In this document: positions 24,666-32,930 of the stretch, one piece after another
Layout of the letters: each line of letters opens with the position of its first letter
How positions within the stretch are numbered: position 1 is the stretch's first letter
Source: Heyndrickxia coagulans 36D1
GTDB lineage: Bacteria; Bacillota; Bacilli; Bacillales; Bacillaceae_C
DNA: 64,000 bases
Direction of reading: 5' to 3'
NCBI RefSeq assembly: GCF_000169195.2
Contig: NC_016023.1
Coordinates: 1,116,001 to 1,180,000, forward strand
The notes under the pieces: model-generated
Seen by the model: only the letters and a program-made list of their open reading frames with translations
Told to the model about the DNA's origin: nothing
Database searches by the model: none
Position numbers and translations under genes: made by a program

Positions 24666-26084
24666 TTACGCTTTTTGTCTTTTTAATTTACCGAACAAGA
24701 AGGTCAGCACGAACGGCACGACAATGACGATCGCCATACCGGTAAAAAACGTTCCCCACGAATGCGGGAAGATGGACAAGAATCCAGGGATCCCGCCGAC
24801 GCCGATTGCCGGGGCTTTCACATGTCCGGTTGCCAGTACAATCCCTGCAATGGCTGAGCCGATCAGTGCGCAAACAAACGGATATTTGAAGCGGAGATTG
24901 ACACCGAACATCGCCGGTTCCGTAATACCGAGATAAGCAGAAACGGAAGATGTGCCGGCCATCCCTTTATCCACTTTGTTCTTTGCCAAAAACATCATGG
25001 CAAGCGCAGCCGAACCTTGTGCAATATTGGACATGCAGAGAATCGGCCACAAATACGTGCCGCCAGCGCTCGAGATCAACTGGAAGTCGACCGCAAGAAA
25101 AGCCTGGTGCATCCCTGTAATGACAAGGAGCGCATAGCAGCCGCCGTAAAGCAGGCCGCCGATTGCCGGTACATGGTTAAATACATATACGACAAGGCCT
25201 GTAATCCAGTTCCCGATGCCAAAAGTCAGCGGCCCGACTGCCACGAATGTCACAAATCCGGTTACAAGTAAAGCAATGGGGGCGACAAGCAGCAACTGAA
25301 TGGCATCCGGGATCCGTTTTTTCAGCCATAGTTCAAGTTTCGCCAGAATAAAGGACGATACGAGGACCGGCAGCACCTGCCCCTGATAGCCAATTTTATT
25401 GACATGCCAGCCAAACAGATTCCATACCGGGATAGAGTGGCTTTTCAGTGCTTCACCGTATGAATAAGCATTCAATAAGTCCGGATGGATCATCATCGCG
25501 CCGAGCACAATCCCGAGAAGCGGATTGCCGCCAAACCGTTTCACAGCCGACCACCCGATTAAGATCGGCAGGAACGTGAAGGCGGTATTGGCAATGATGT
25601 TAATCATGTCCGCAAGCCCGGCCCAGCTTTCGTGAACTTGAATAAAAGACTTATGGGCGTAAAAAATGCCCTGGCCTGTCAAAAGATTGTTCAATCCCAT
25701 TAACAAACCAGCTGTCACGATTGCCGGCAAAATCGGGATGAAAATATCGGAAAGCATTTTGACAAATCGTTGAAGCGGATTCATTTTCTTTGCGGCTTCG
25801 TTTTTCACATCTTCTTTTGAAGCGTGCCCGATACCCGTCAGTTCAACCATTTTGTCATATACTTTGTCCACTGTCCCTTGGCCGATCACAACCTGGTACT
25901 GTCCGTTTGCTGAAAAAGAACCTTTGACAAGATCGATTTTCCCCAGTTTTTCTTTGTCTACTTTTCCTTCATCTTTTAATGCAAACCGCAGCCGTGTCAC
26001 ACAGTGCGTTGCCACGGCAATATTGTCTTTTCCGCCTACTGCTTCAACAATTTGTTTTACAGATTCATTGCTGATTTTCGCCAT
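24666..26084 (-). CDS. treP: PTS trehalose transporter EIIBC TreP
   Basis: Membrane permease of the phosphotransferase system, 472 residues. The EIIB domain comes first, with the phosphorylated Cys28 in THCVTRLRFAL; after a linker the EIIC domain provides about ten membrane segments, including the substrate loop HPDLLNAYSYG and the GITEPAMFGVN motif with its catalytic Glu. There is no EIIA domain, which is supplied by the gene just upstream. It imports trehalose as trehalose-6-phosphate. Confidence 0.92.
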   Translation of the reverse strand: MAKISNESVKQIVEAVGGKDNIAVATHCVTRLRFALKDEGKVDKEKLGKIDLVKGSFSANGQYQVVIGQGTVDKVYDKMVELTGIGHASKEDVKNEAAKKMNPLQRFVKMLSDIFIPILPAIVTAGLLMGLNNLLTGQGIFYAHKSFIQVHESWAGLADMINIIANTAFTFLPILIGWSAVKRFGGNPLLGIVLGAMMIHPDLLNAYSYGEALKSHSIPVWNLFGWHVNKIGYQGQVLPVLVSSFILAKLELWLKKRIPDAIQLLLVAPIALLVTGFVTFVAVGPLTFGIGNWITGLVVYVFNHVPAIGGLLYGGCYALLVITGMHQAFLAVDFQLISSAGGTYLWPILCMSNIAQGSAALAMMFLAKNKVDKGMAGTSSVSAYLGITEPAMFGVNLRFKYPFVCALIGSAIAGIVLATGHVKAPAIGVGGIPGFLSIFPHSWGTFFTGMAIVIVVPFVLTFLFGKLKRQKA

Positions 26085-26114
26085 GTTGTCATTCCTCCTG
26101 TCTTGTTGGCGATC

Positions 26115-26597
26115 TTACAACTGGGCAACCATGACCACCGTTTCTTTCGGCATAGCATCCAAATTTATTTTTTTGTCAAGATGAACTGCCTCGCCGTTTG
26201 TCACCACGATGGATGTGATGGTATCCGCCGCTTTTTCTTGAATCAATGCCAGATCAAAGGTGATGAGCGTATCGCCTTTTTTCACCTTATCGCCTGCTTT
26301 TACAGCGGTTTCAAATCCTTCCCCGTTTAATGTCACCGTTTCCAACCCAATATGAATTAAAAGTTCCAGCCCGGATGCGCCGCGCAGCCCGATGGCATGC
26401 TTCGTCGGAAAGACTTGCACCACTTCCCCGTCAAATGGCGCCACGAGGAGGCCTTCGGTTGGTTTTATCGCAATGCCGTCCCCCATCATTTTTTCGGAAA
26501 AAGTTGGGTCCGGCACTTCTTCAATGGCAACAACCTGCCCTCTTACCGGAGCAAAAATACGTTCTTCCTTTGGCTTCTTTTGAAATAATTTAAACAT
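26115..26597 (-). CDS. PTS glucose-type EIIA protein
   Basis: Stand-alone EIIA of the glucose/sucrose family, 160 residues, cytoplasmic. The active-site histidine is in LLIHIGLETV, the second conserved His in PTKHAIGL, and the Gly-rich strands GVKAGDKVKKGD and EAVHLD are typical. It should donate phosphate to TreP, which lacks an EIIA domain. The ATG at 26597 is preceded by AGGTGG; a GTG at 26606 is in frame. It is the first gene of the trehalose operon and directly follows the promoter and TreR operators. Confidence 0.88.
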   Translation of the reverse strand: MFKLFQKKPKEERIFAPVRGQVVAIEEVPDPTFSEKMMGDGIAIKPTEGLLVAPFDGEVVQVFPTKHAIGLRGASGLELLIHIGLETVTLNGEGFETAVKAGDKVKKGDTLITFDLALIQEKAADTITSIVVTNGEAVHLDKKINLDAMPKETVVMVAQL

Positions 26598-26647
26598 GAT
26601 TGCCACCTCACTTTATTTCACAAAACCGTTTTCATTTACTCGTAATC

Positions 26648-26659
26648 TTGTATATACAT
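26648..26659 (-). promoter_or_regulatory. TreR operator, promoter-distal copy
   Basis: TTGTATATACAT, one base from the perfect TTGTATATACAA palindrome bound by B. subtilis TreR. It lies just downstream of the -10 element, around the predicted start of transcription. Confidence 0.75.
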
Positions 26660-26670
26660 CTTACATTCTC

Positions 26671-26699
26671 ATCATATCCTGTATATACAAGTTTGTCAA
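26671..26699 (-). promoter_or_regulatory. Sigma-A promoter of the trehalose operon
   Basis: On the minus strand TTGACA (complement of 26694-26699), a 17-bp spacer and TATGAT (complement of 26671-26676). The spacer contains one TreR operator and the start region another, so repression should be tight. Confidence 0.8.
26679..26690 (-). promoter_or_regulatory. TreR operator within the promoter spacer
   Basis: TTGTATATACAG on the minus strand, located between the -35 and -10 hexamers. Its centre is about 31 bp (three helical turns) from the other operator, which would allow cooperative binding. Confidence 0.75.
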
Positions 26700-26710
26700 T
26701 AGCGCTTTCT
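26697..26710 (-). promoter_or_regulatory. Candidate CcpA (cre) site of the trehalose operon
   Basis: AGAAAGCGCTATTG on the minus strand shares its first ten bases with the cre-like site of the gluconate locus. It overlaps the -35 hexamer, so binding would block RNA polymerase. Confidence 0.5.
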
Positions 26711-27129
26711 TTTTCCCAGAAATAAAATGCTGCCGGTGTTCCATGGGGTGGGAAAATACGATTCAGGCATTGATTGAAGAGGCAAGGGGCAGACTACTAG
26801 ATATGCTGATGCTAGGGCAGGGAATTGAAAAATTGTGGCAGGATCGTGGAATAACCTAACATGTCGATGGACGAGGGCAAAAATAAACTTAAGTTTTTAC
26901 CATAAGCTCAAGCACCCATTTGCATGATAACTCCATTTTACAGCAGGCAACAGGCTGCAATATTTTGTGCATTTTATATCGCAGACAAATTTCGTGCCGG
27001 GCAATTTCCACCCGATACGGGGCGAAATTCCCGGCACAGATTAAAACTTTGGACTACCTTTGCAACAAGAGGTTCACGCATTCAACGATGCACCGTAACG
27101 TTTCCGCGGCACGCCCCGGCATAATCCGG
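26711..27129. other. Intergenic region with dispersed repeat
   Basis: Between the trehalose promoter and the ABC transporter. A 38-codon frame from an ATG at 26743 encodes MGWENTIQALIEEARGRLLD and more; it has no ribosome site and may be a gene fragment. From about 26881 the sequence is a diverged copy of the repeat at 20290. The rest shows nothing recognisable. Confidence 0.4.
26881..26968 (+). repeat. Dispersed repeat R, copy 2
   Basis: Diverged second copy of the element at 20290-20376, with the shared block TTTTACAGCAGGCAACAG and the AGCACCCAT/GCATGAT motifs in the same order. Confidence 0.5.
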
Positions 27130-28659
27130 TCACTTTTTCAGGAGCCCTTCTTTTACTAAAAAGGCTCTTGCAACATCTTCCGCTTTCTTACCTTTGACAC
27201 CGACTTCATAATTCATTTTCTGCATTTGGGTGTTTGTAATCTTCCCGGCCAGCTTGTTCAATGCCGGCACAATTTCCGGATATTTGTCAACCGTTTCCTG
27301 CCGCAATAAAGGCGAACCCTGGTATGGCGGGAAGAAATGCTTGTCATCTTCAAGAACGACCAGGTGATACCTTTGCAGTTCGCCATCTGTGGAGTAGGCG
27401 TTCATTAGATTCACTTTGCCTTGTTGGATGGCATGGTACCGTACAGACGGATCCATTGTCACCACATGAAAATGCAACCCGTATTTTTTTGACAAACCGG
27501 GATATCCGTCTTTGATATCGGCAAATTCGGGGGTAAATCCGGCTTTTACGTCCTGTTCGACTTTTACAAGGTCCGATATCTTTTTCAAATGGTATTTCTT
27601 TGCAAAACTTTGCGGAACTGCAATCGCATAAGTGTCATTAAATTTCATTGGGCGTAACAATGCCATCTTGTATTTTTTGGCCATGCCTGCTTTTGCTTGC
27701 GCGTACACTTCCTTGCCGTCTGTGCTGACAGGGTTCTCTTTCAGCATGTTGACGATGGCTGTCCCGGAAAATTCCGGATAAAGATCGATATCCTTTGACT
27801 GCAACGCATTGAAAACAAAGGTTGTATCGCCCAACCCTGTTTTTAACTTCACTTTTAAATCTGTGTTCTCTTCAATCAGCAACTTGTACATATTGTCCAG
27901 AATTTCCGGTTCCGACCCCAGCTTGCCGGCAATCACAATCGTTTTTTGCCCGTCTTTATGAAGCAAGTTTGGCGCAACCAGTGAACCAACGATCAACACG
28001 ATCATCAAGATAAAAATGCCGGATGCCACCATCATCTTCTTAAAAGAAACTTTTTCAAGCTGCCTGAGCAAAACATCGAAAAGAATGGCCAACAAGGCGG
28101 CAGGAATGGCACCGAGGATGACAAGGGCATAATCATTCCGGTCGATGCCAAGCAGGATAATGTCACCTAGTCCGCCGGCCCCGATCAGCGCCGCAATCGT
28201 CGCTGTTCCGATAATCAAAATGGCAGCCGTCCGGATCCCCGCCATGATTACGGGCATGGCCAGAGGGAGCTCCACTTTTATCAGCCGTATTCTTCTGTTC
28301 ATTCCCATCGCCCTTGCTGCTTCCAATAATGAAGGGTCGATTTCTTTAATGCCAGTGTAGGTGTTGCGCAAAAGCGGAAGCAGCGCATATGCGACGAGCG
28401 CAATCACGGCCGGGACGGTCCCTATGCCAAAAAGCGGGATTAACAGGCCGAGCAAAGCCAAAGAAGGAATGGTTTGCAGCACGCCGGTTATGCCAATAAT
28501 GGTTTCCGCGATTTTTTGTTTCCGCGTTAAATAAATACCAAGCGGGATCGCGATCAATAATGAGAAAAAAAGCGCGATTAATGAAATCTCTATATGTTGT
28601 AAAAGGGCGTCCAAAAGCTGGGCTCTCCGGTTTGAAAAGGTGGTGATGAAACTACTCAT
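27130..28659 (-). CDS. ABC transporter permease fused to substrate-binding domain (glycine betaine/EgtU type)
   Basis: A 509-residue fusion. The first about 210 residues are a BPD-type permease with five to six helices and the EAA loop (EAARAMGMNRRIRL). After a further helix the rest is an extracytoplasmic OpuAC-like binding domain (IVIAGKLGSEPEILDNMY to the C-terminus). Such fusions serve osmoprotectants such as glycine betaine, carnitine and choline; the closely related EgtU fusions bind ergothioneine, so ligand identity is open. GGAGG precedes the ATG at 28659, which overlaps the ATPase gene by 8 bp. The binding domain is membrane-tethered, not a lipoprotein. Confidence 0.85.
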   Translation of the reverse strand: MSSFITTFSNRRAQLLDALLQHIEISLIALFFSLLIAIPLGIYLTRKQKIAETIIGITGVLQTIPSLALLGLLIPLFGIGTVPAVIALVAYALLPLLRNTYTGIKEIDPSLLEAARAMGMNRRIRLIKVELPLAMPVIMAGIRTAAILIIGTATIAALIGAGGLGDIILLGIDRNDYALVILGAIPAALLAILFDVLLRQLEKVSFKKMMVASGIFILMIVLIVGSLVAPNLLHKDGQKTIVIAGKLGSEPEILDNMYKLLIEENTDLKVKLKTGLGDTTFVFNALQSKDIDLYPEFSGTAIVNMLKENPVSTDGKEVYAQAKAGMAKKYKMALLRPMKFNDTYAIAVPQSFAKKYHLKKISDLVKVEQDVKAGFTPEFADIKDGYPGLSKKYGLHFHVVTMDPSVRYHAIQQGKVNLMNAYSTDGELQRYHLVVLEDDKHFFPPYQGSPLLRQETVDKYPEIVPALNKLAGKITNTQMQKMNYEVGVKGKKAEDVARAFLVKEGLLKK

Positions 28660-29608
28660 GCATCCGGCCTCCATCCCTTAAGTATTGTGACATGACTTTC
28701 ATGGCGTGCGGGCGGTTGATCACCCCGACCATTTTTCCGCCATCCTCAACGGCAATCTGTTCAAACGAGGCCAGCTGTTCGAATACCTCTGCCAATGGAG
28801 CCTGTAAAGAAACGGTTTTCGTTTGGGGCAATATTGCCTGTTCATCTGTAACCGGGACCATGAGTTCCTCCAGGCGGACCGGTACCTGTTTATTCCCGAC
28901 AAATTCGCGTACAAAATCGTTCGCGGGGTTGGTTAAAAATGCATGTGGCGTCCCGACCTGAACGATTTCCCCGTCTTTCATGAGACAAATCCGGTCCCCG
29001 AGTTTCAATGCTTCCCGCATATCATGGGTAACAAAAACGATTGTCTTTTTCAGCCTCTGTTGAATTTCAAGCACATCATCCTGCAATTTTTCCCGGCTAA
29101 ACGGATCGAGCGCGCTGAATGGCTCATCCATCAAAATGATTTCCGGGTCGGCAGCCAAAGCCCGTAGAACGCCCACTCTTTGCTGTTGCCCTCCGGAAAG
29201 TTCATGGGGTTTTCGGTTCCGGTATTCTTTCGGGTCCAGGCCCACCATTTCCAGCAGTTCATCGACACGGGTACGGATTCTTTTTTTGTCCCAGTTTTTC
29301 AGTTCCGGCACAACCGCAATGTTTTCCGCGATGGTCATATGCGGGAAAAGCGCAATTTGTTGGAGCACGTATCCGATATCCCAGCGAAGTTCATGAATGT
29401 CATAATCGCTGATTTTCTTTCCGTTGATTCGGACCCAGCCTTTTGACAGTTCGATGAGGCGGTTGATCATTTTTAATGTTGTCGTCTTCCCCGAGCCGCT
29501 CGGGCCGATCAGAACGAAAAATTCCCCTTTTTCTATTTCCAAATCCAGAGACTTTACAGCAAGGGTCCCGTTCGGAAACTGTTTCGATACATGTTCAAAC
29601 CGGATCAT
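28652..29608 (-). CDS. ABC transporter ATPase with CBS domain (OpuCA/EgtV type)
   Basis: ATP-binding subunit, 318 residues. It shows Walker A GPSGSGKTT, the Q-loop QQIALFPH, signature LSGGQQQRV, Walker B IILMDEP and the H-loop VTHDM. The C-terminal about 70 residues resemble a CBS module (PLAEVFEQLASFEQIAVEDGGKMVGVI), which in OpuA-type importers senses ionic strength or c-di-AMP. Only one CBS unit is evident, shorter than in OpuCA (about 380 residues). It is the first gene of the transporter operon. Confidence 0.88.
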   Translation of the reverse strand: MIRFEHVSKQFPNGTLAVKSLDLEIEKGEFFVLIGPSGSGKTTTLKMINRLIELSKGWVRINGKKISDYDIHELRWDIGYVLQQIALFPHMTIAENIAVVPELKNWDKKRIRTRVDELLEMVGLDPKEYRNRKPHELSGGQQQRVGVLRALAADPEIILMDEPFSALDPFSREKLQDDVLEIQQRLKKTIVFVTHDMREALKLGDRICLMKDGEIVQVGTPHAFLTNPANDFVREFVGNKQVPVRLEELMVPVTDEQAILPQTKTVSLQAPLAEVFEQLASFEQIAVEDGGKMVGVINRPHAMKVMSQYLRDGGRMHE

Positions 29609-29819
29609 TTTATCTCTCCTTTATCAATGAATTCTCGATTATCCGGCACTTGAACTGCACCGGGTTTTCGGAATAAAATGCTTCTGCGTTCATTTTCCGG
29701 CAAATTTTTGGTGAATTCGTAGACTAAGCACGGTCCGCGTTTATTTTTGGCAAAATATCGGCCTGTTCCTTCATATATATATAACCTGTCTGTGCTTACT
29801 TTTAACCAAAATTTCGCTT

Positions 29820-30213
29820 GTTTCCTTAACTTAGAGCGCTTCTATGTTAAGATACGCGGCGGATTTCAGCTGCTTCCTTAACGTAGAGCCACTCTATGTT
29901 AAGATACAAGACAGATTTCGCCTGCTTCCTTAACGTAGAGCCTCTCTATGTTAAGATACGGCGAAGGTTTGGCTCGCTTCCTTAACGTAGAGCCCTTCTA
30001 TGTTAAGATACAAGACAGATTTCAGCTGCTTCCTTAACGTAGAGCCTCTCTATGTTAAGATACACGGCAGATTTGACTTGCTTCCTTAACGTAGAGCCTC
30101 TCTATGTTAAGATACACGGAAAATTTCAGCTGCTTCCTTAACGTAGAGCGCTTCTATGTTAAGATACAAGACAAATTTGGCTCCCTTTCTTAACATAGAG
30201 CCACTCCAGATTC
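29820..30213 (+). repeat. 52-bp palindromic repeat array B (8 units)
   Basis: Eight units at exact 52-bp spacing starting at 29820; the last is degenerate. The repeat is GCTTCCTTAACGTAG, a 7-nt loop such as AGCCTCT, then CTATGTTAAGATAC. The spacer is 16 bp (for example AAGACAGATTTCAGCT). The inner 10-bp arms match array A and C palindromes, while the outer right arm and spacer are specific to this array. Confidence 0.85.
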
Positions 30214-30452
30214 ACCTTTCAACCAAAATTTTGCGGGATTTTCACACTGACAACCGTTTTACACACGGTTCCATTCCTTATAAGGATCTCTCTTGGTCGA
30301 ATCAGGCCAACATTGGATATTTTTATAAAATAAATCTGCCAAAAAAGAACAATTGTTCCTCATTATATTACATTAACGAATGGTTTGTCTACATCCCCGC
30401 TTACTCATTGATATACCCCTTGGAAAATAAAAAAAGCGGATGCTCCCGCCGT
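30214..30452. other. Intergenic stretch without recognisable gene
   Basis: About 240 bp following array B. A frame of 167 codons spans 30156-30659 on the plus strand, but it starts inside the repeat array, crosses a strong terminator and has no ribosome site or family resemblance, so it was not called. Confidence 0.4.
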
Positions 30453-30497
30453 AAAAACAGTGGCGTTCCCCGGCAAGCAACCCGGCCGGGGAACGCC
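30453..30497 (-). terminator. Intrinsic terminator of the dehydrogenase gene
   Basis: GGCGTTCCCCGGC (30462-30474) and GCCGGGGAACGCC (30485-30497) form a perfect 13-bp stem with a 10-nt loop. On the minus strand it is followed by ACTGTTTTTAC. It lies about 130 bp after the dehydrogenase stop. Confidence 0.75.
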
Positions 30498-30627
30498 CAT
30501 TGTAAAAATACAGCAATCATGTTTATTAGAAACGTTCCATTGCCATCAGGTTTTTTGCCCGTGCCCGTGTCTTCAAACTTTCCTGCACATGCCGACCGAA
30601 TCGGAATCGTTCAGCAAGTGTACGTGA

Positions 30628-31605
30628 TTACGCCCGGCTGCGAAAAACTTCCCGGTTAATCAAATTGGGCGGACATTCTCCAAGCAGCCCTTTCGTGAGA
30701 TTTTCAACCGCCAGTTTTGCCATTGCATAGCGTGTTTCGTGTGTAGCAGAGCCAACGTGCGGAAGGGTGACGACATTATCCATTTTTAAAAGCGGGTTAT
30801 CCGGCGAAACAGGTTCCTGTTCATATACATCAAGGCCGGCCGCATAAATGATTTTTTCCTGAAGGGCTTTGACAAGCGCCGCTTCATCTACTGTCTTACC
30901 CCTTGAACCATTGACAAAAACGGCCGTTTTCTTCATCATTTTGAATTCCCGTTCCCCGATTAACCGGTGCGTTTCCGGGGTAAGCGGCACCATCAGGCAA
31001 ATGAAATCCGATTTTTCCAGCAGTTCATCAAGCTCACAGTATACCGCATCATACAGCTGCTCGGCTTCCGGGTCGCGGGAACGGTTATGGTATAAAATGT
31101 CCATATCAAAACCGAAATGGGCCCGTTTCGCAATTTTGCTTCCGATTCTGCCCATTCCGATAATGCCAAGCGTTTTATGGTGAATATCAATGCCGTAATG
31201 CTCAGTGGAAACAGGCGCTTTCCAATTTCCGTTTTTGACAAGCCGGTCCAGTTCCGTAAATCGCCGCGCCGCTGCAAGCATCAAGCCAAAGATGGTATCC
31301 GCTGTTGTTTCATCGAGCACACCCGGCGTATTGGTTGCCATAATCCCCCGCTCTGTTAGCAACGGGATATCGAGATTGTCATATCCGACCGTTATATTGC
31401 TGATGATTTTCAAGGCCGGTGCGTGGTCCAGCAATTCTTTTCCTGCCCGGAGCCAGGAACCAAGCAGCCCGTCCGCTTCCGCTAAGTCAGGCAGAAGATC
31501 GGAAATATCCTTGCCCCCCGGTATGTAGCGTACTTCAAATGTTTCCTTCAGCTTTTCAATCAAATCCCCAGACAGTTCGCTGTATACCAATACTTTTTTC
31601 GCCAA
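30628..31605 (-). CDS. D-isomer-specific 2-hydroxyacid dehydrogenase (glyoxylate/hydroxypyruvate reductase type)
   Basis: NAD(P)-dependent reductase of about 325 residues. The substrate-binding segment is NITVGYDNLD, the Rossmann motif GIIGMGRIGSKIA, and the catalytic triad is Arg in NGSRGKTVDE, Glu in DVYEQEP and His in PHVGSATHET. The basic HNRSRD after the second strand points to NADPH. It is closest to GyaR/GhrB-type glyoxylate and 2-ketogluconate reductases. The TTG at 31605 has GGGGGATGG six bases upstream; the ATG at 31614 would touch the ribosome site. It is a single-gene unit with its own terminator. Confidence 0.85.
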   Translation of the reverse strand: MAKKVLVYSELSGDLIEKLKETFEVRYIPGGKDISDLLPDLAEADGLLGSWLRAGKELLDHAPALKIISNITVGYDNLDIPLLTERGIMATNTPGVLDETTADTIFGLMLAAARRFTELDRLVKNGNWKAPVSTEHYGIDIHHKTLGIIGMGRIGSKIAKRAHFGFDMDILYHNRSRDPEAEQLYDAVYCELDELLEKSDFICLMVPLTPETHRLIGEREFKMMKKTAVFVNGSRGKTVDEAALVKALQEKIIYAAGLDVYEQEPVSPDNPLLKMDNVVTLPHVGSATHETRYAMAKLAVENLTKGLLGECPPNLINREVFRSRA

Positions 31606-31767
31606 CCGAGCCATCCCCCTTTGTTTACGTTATTCTTGTAAAATTATAACAAAGAATAAGGCGAGCGTCCTTTAACCGGGTTTCCGGAATGTGCGATTTT
31701 TTGTAATCTCCCGGCCAAAATAGGATAGGATAAGAAAAAGCCAATCCTGGAATCGGGGTGTTGAAGC

Positions 31768-32226
31768 ATGGTATTCCTTATCATTTTGATGATTGTCCTG
31801 AATCTGTTTGCTTTTCTCATGCCCAAAAAATTTAGTGGCATTGAAATGCTGTGCACCACCCTGTTTGCCATGTACCTTGAATTAATCGTCAATTTATTTC
31901 TGGATCTCAAGTATGATCTTTTTGGATACTTTACAAAAGGAGTCGACTGGAAAGCCCTTTGTTATTTGTTTGGGATTTATCCGGCCATCAATATTACCTT
32001 TATCAACTTTTTTCCAAACCGGTTCCGCACCCGGTTCCTCTATATTGCAGGATGGACGATCGTGGCGATGGTTTTTGAGTTTTTGTTCATCATGACGGGT
32101 ACGTTTTACTACAATGGCTGGAAACCTGTGTATTCTGCTATTGCGTACCCTATCCTCTTTTGCATCCTGGCGTTATTCTATCAGCTTGTTCACCTGCTTT
32201 TGCTCAAATATACCCTCAACCGCTAG
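31768..32226 (+). CDS. CBO0543-like membrane protein
   Basis: A 152-residue integral membrane protein with four to five hydrophobic helices and the motif YFTKGVDWKALCYLFGIYPAIN, recalling the CBO0543 family of Bacillaceae membrane proteins. Function is unknown in the family. GGGGTG lies 6 bases before the ATG. It stands alone between divergent and downstream genes. Confidence 0.65.
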   Translation: MVFLIILMIVLNLFAFLMPKKFSGIEMLCTTLFAMYLELIVNLFLDLKYDLFGYFTKGVDWKALCYLFGIYPAINITFINFFPNRFRTRFLYIAGWTIVAMVFEFLFIMTGTFYYNGWKPVYSAIAYPILFCILALFYQLVHLLLLKYTLNR

Positions 32227-32355
32227 GCATCCAAAAAAATGGTTAAAGAAACCGCGGCACTGAACGCCCCGGGCTTGTGGCAGCCGCCGTATCTGGCACG
32301 GGAAAAGTCTGGCAGGATTTGCTAAAATAGAAAGAAAGTCATTGAGGTGGAGACA

Positions 32356-32694
32356 TTGAAAAACAAAGTTATTTTGCTTGCATCGGATCAGCTTGGAAAA
32401 GGAGAACAAGAATTGGGGGAAGGATTGTTGGAAACCTTCTTTACCATCCTGAAACAAAAGGAAGAACTGCCGGCCGCTGTTTTTTGCGTAAACCGCGGTG
32501 TGTTTACGTTAACAGAAGGCTCGCTTGTTTCCCTTCAATTGAAAGAATTGGAGGAAAAAGGCGTGGACGTTCTTGCTTGTAAAACCTGTGTGGACTTTTA
32601 TGGGCTAAACGAAAAACTTACAGCTGGAAAAATCAGCAGCATGGCACAATTTGCAGAATTAGCATCCAAATATGAAGTCCTTACATTATCCTGA
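32356..32694 (+). CDS. DsrE-like / YedF C-terminal domain protein
   Basis: A 112-residue stand-alone DsrE/F-fold protein. The opening VILLASDQLGKGEQELGEGLL and the later NRGVFTLTEGS and LACKTCVDFYGLNEKL match the C-terminal domain of YedF, a sulfurtransferase-like protein linked to selenium and sulfur metabolism. The N-terminal TusA domain of YedF is absent. The conserved Cys pair (CKTC) could carry persulfide. The TTG at 32356 is chosen because GAGGTGGAG lies just before it; GTG at 32347 overlaps that site. A strong terminator follows. Confidence 0.75.
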   Translation: MKNKVILLASDQLGKGEQELGEGLLETFFTILKQKEELPAAVFCVNRGVFTLTEGSLVSLQLKELEEKGVDVLACKTCVDFYGLNEKLTAGKISSMAQFAELASKYEVLTLS

Positions 32695-32731
32695 CCAGGT
32701 GGGAAAATCTCATTCGGACTAAAAAATAGAG

Positions 32732-32761
32732 AAAAAGCCCTGCATCAGGCAGGGCTTTTTC
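32732..32761 (+). terminator. Bidirectional terminator after the DsrE-like gene
   Basis: GCCCTGC (32737-32743) and GCAGGGC (32749-32755) with flanking A5 and T6, five-base loop. It also serves the thiolase transcript from the minus strand. Confidence 0.85.
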
Positions 32762-32770
32762 TGTTCTTGC

Positions 32771-32848
32771 TAAATCCCGGCGATGTCACGTGCGCCTAAC
32801 CAGCTTCGAAATACCGAGGCCGGTGCACACATTTCTTTTTTTCATTTC
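32771..32848 (-). pseudogene. Degenerate duplicate of the thiolase 3' end
   Basis: The segment repeats 32916-33037, the last about 35 codons of the thiolase gene and the bases after it, with an internal deletion. Shared blocks are AAATCCCGG, TCACGTGCGCC versus TCAGGTGCGCC, CCAGC-TCGAAAT, and GGCCGGTGCxCACATTTCTTTTTT. It cannot encode a functional domain. Confidence 0.7.
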
Positions 32849-32930
32849 ATGCAAGAGCAACAGCGGAAAAGTTTTGCGTCTGACAGATTTTTTCCTCACT
32901 TTTCCAAAAAGCCGGAAAATCCCGGTGGTG

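Noticed and set aside
30156-30659. 167-codon open frame on the plus strand
   Set aside because: It begins inside array B, crosses a 13-bp terminator stem, has no ribosome site and a composition unlike proteins of this genome.
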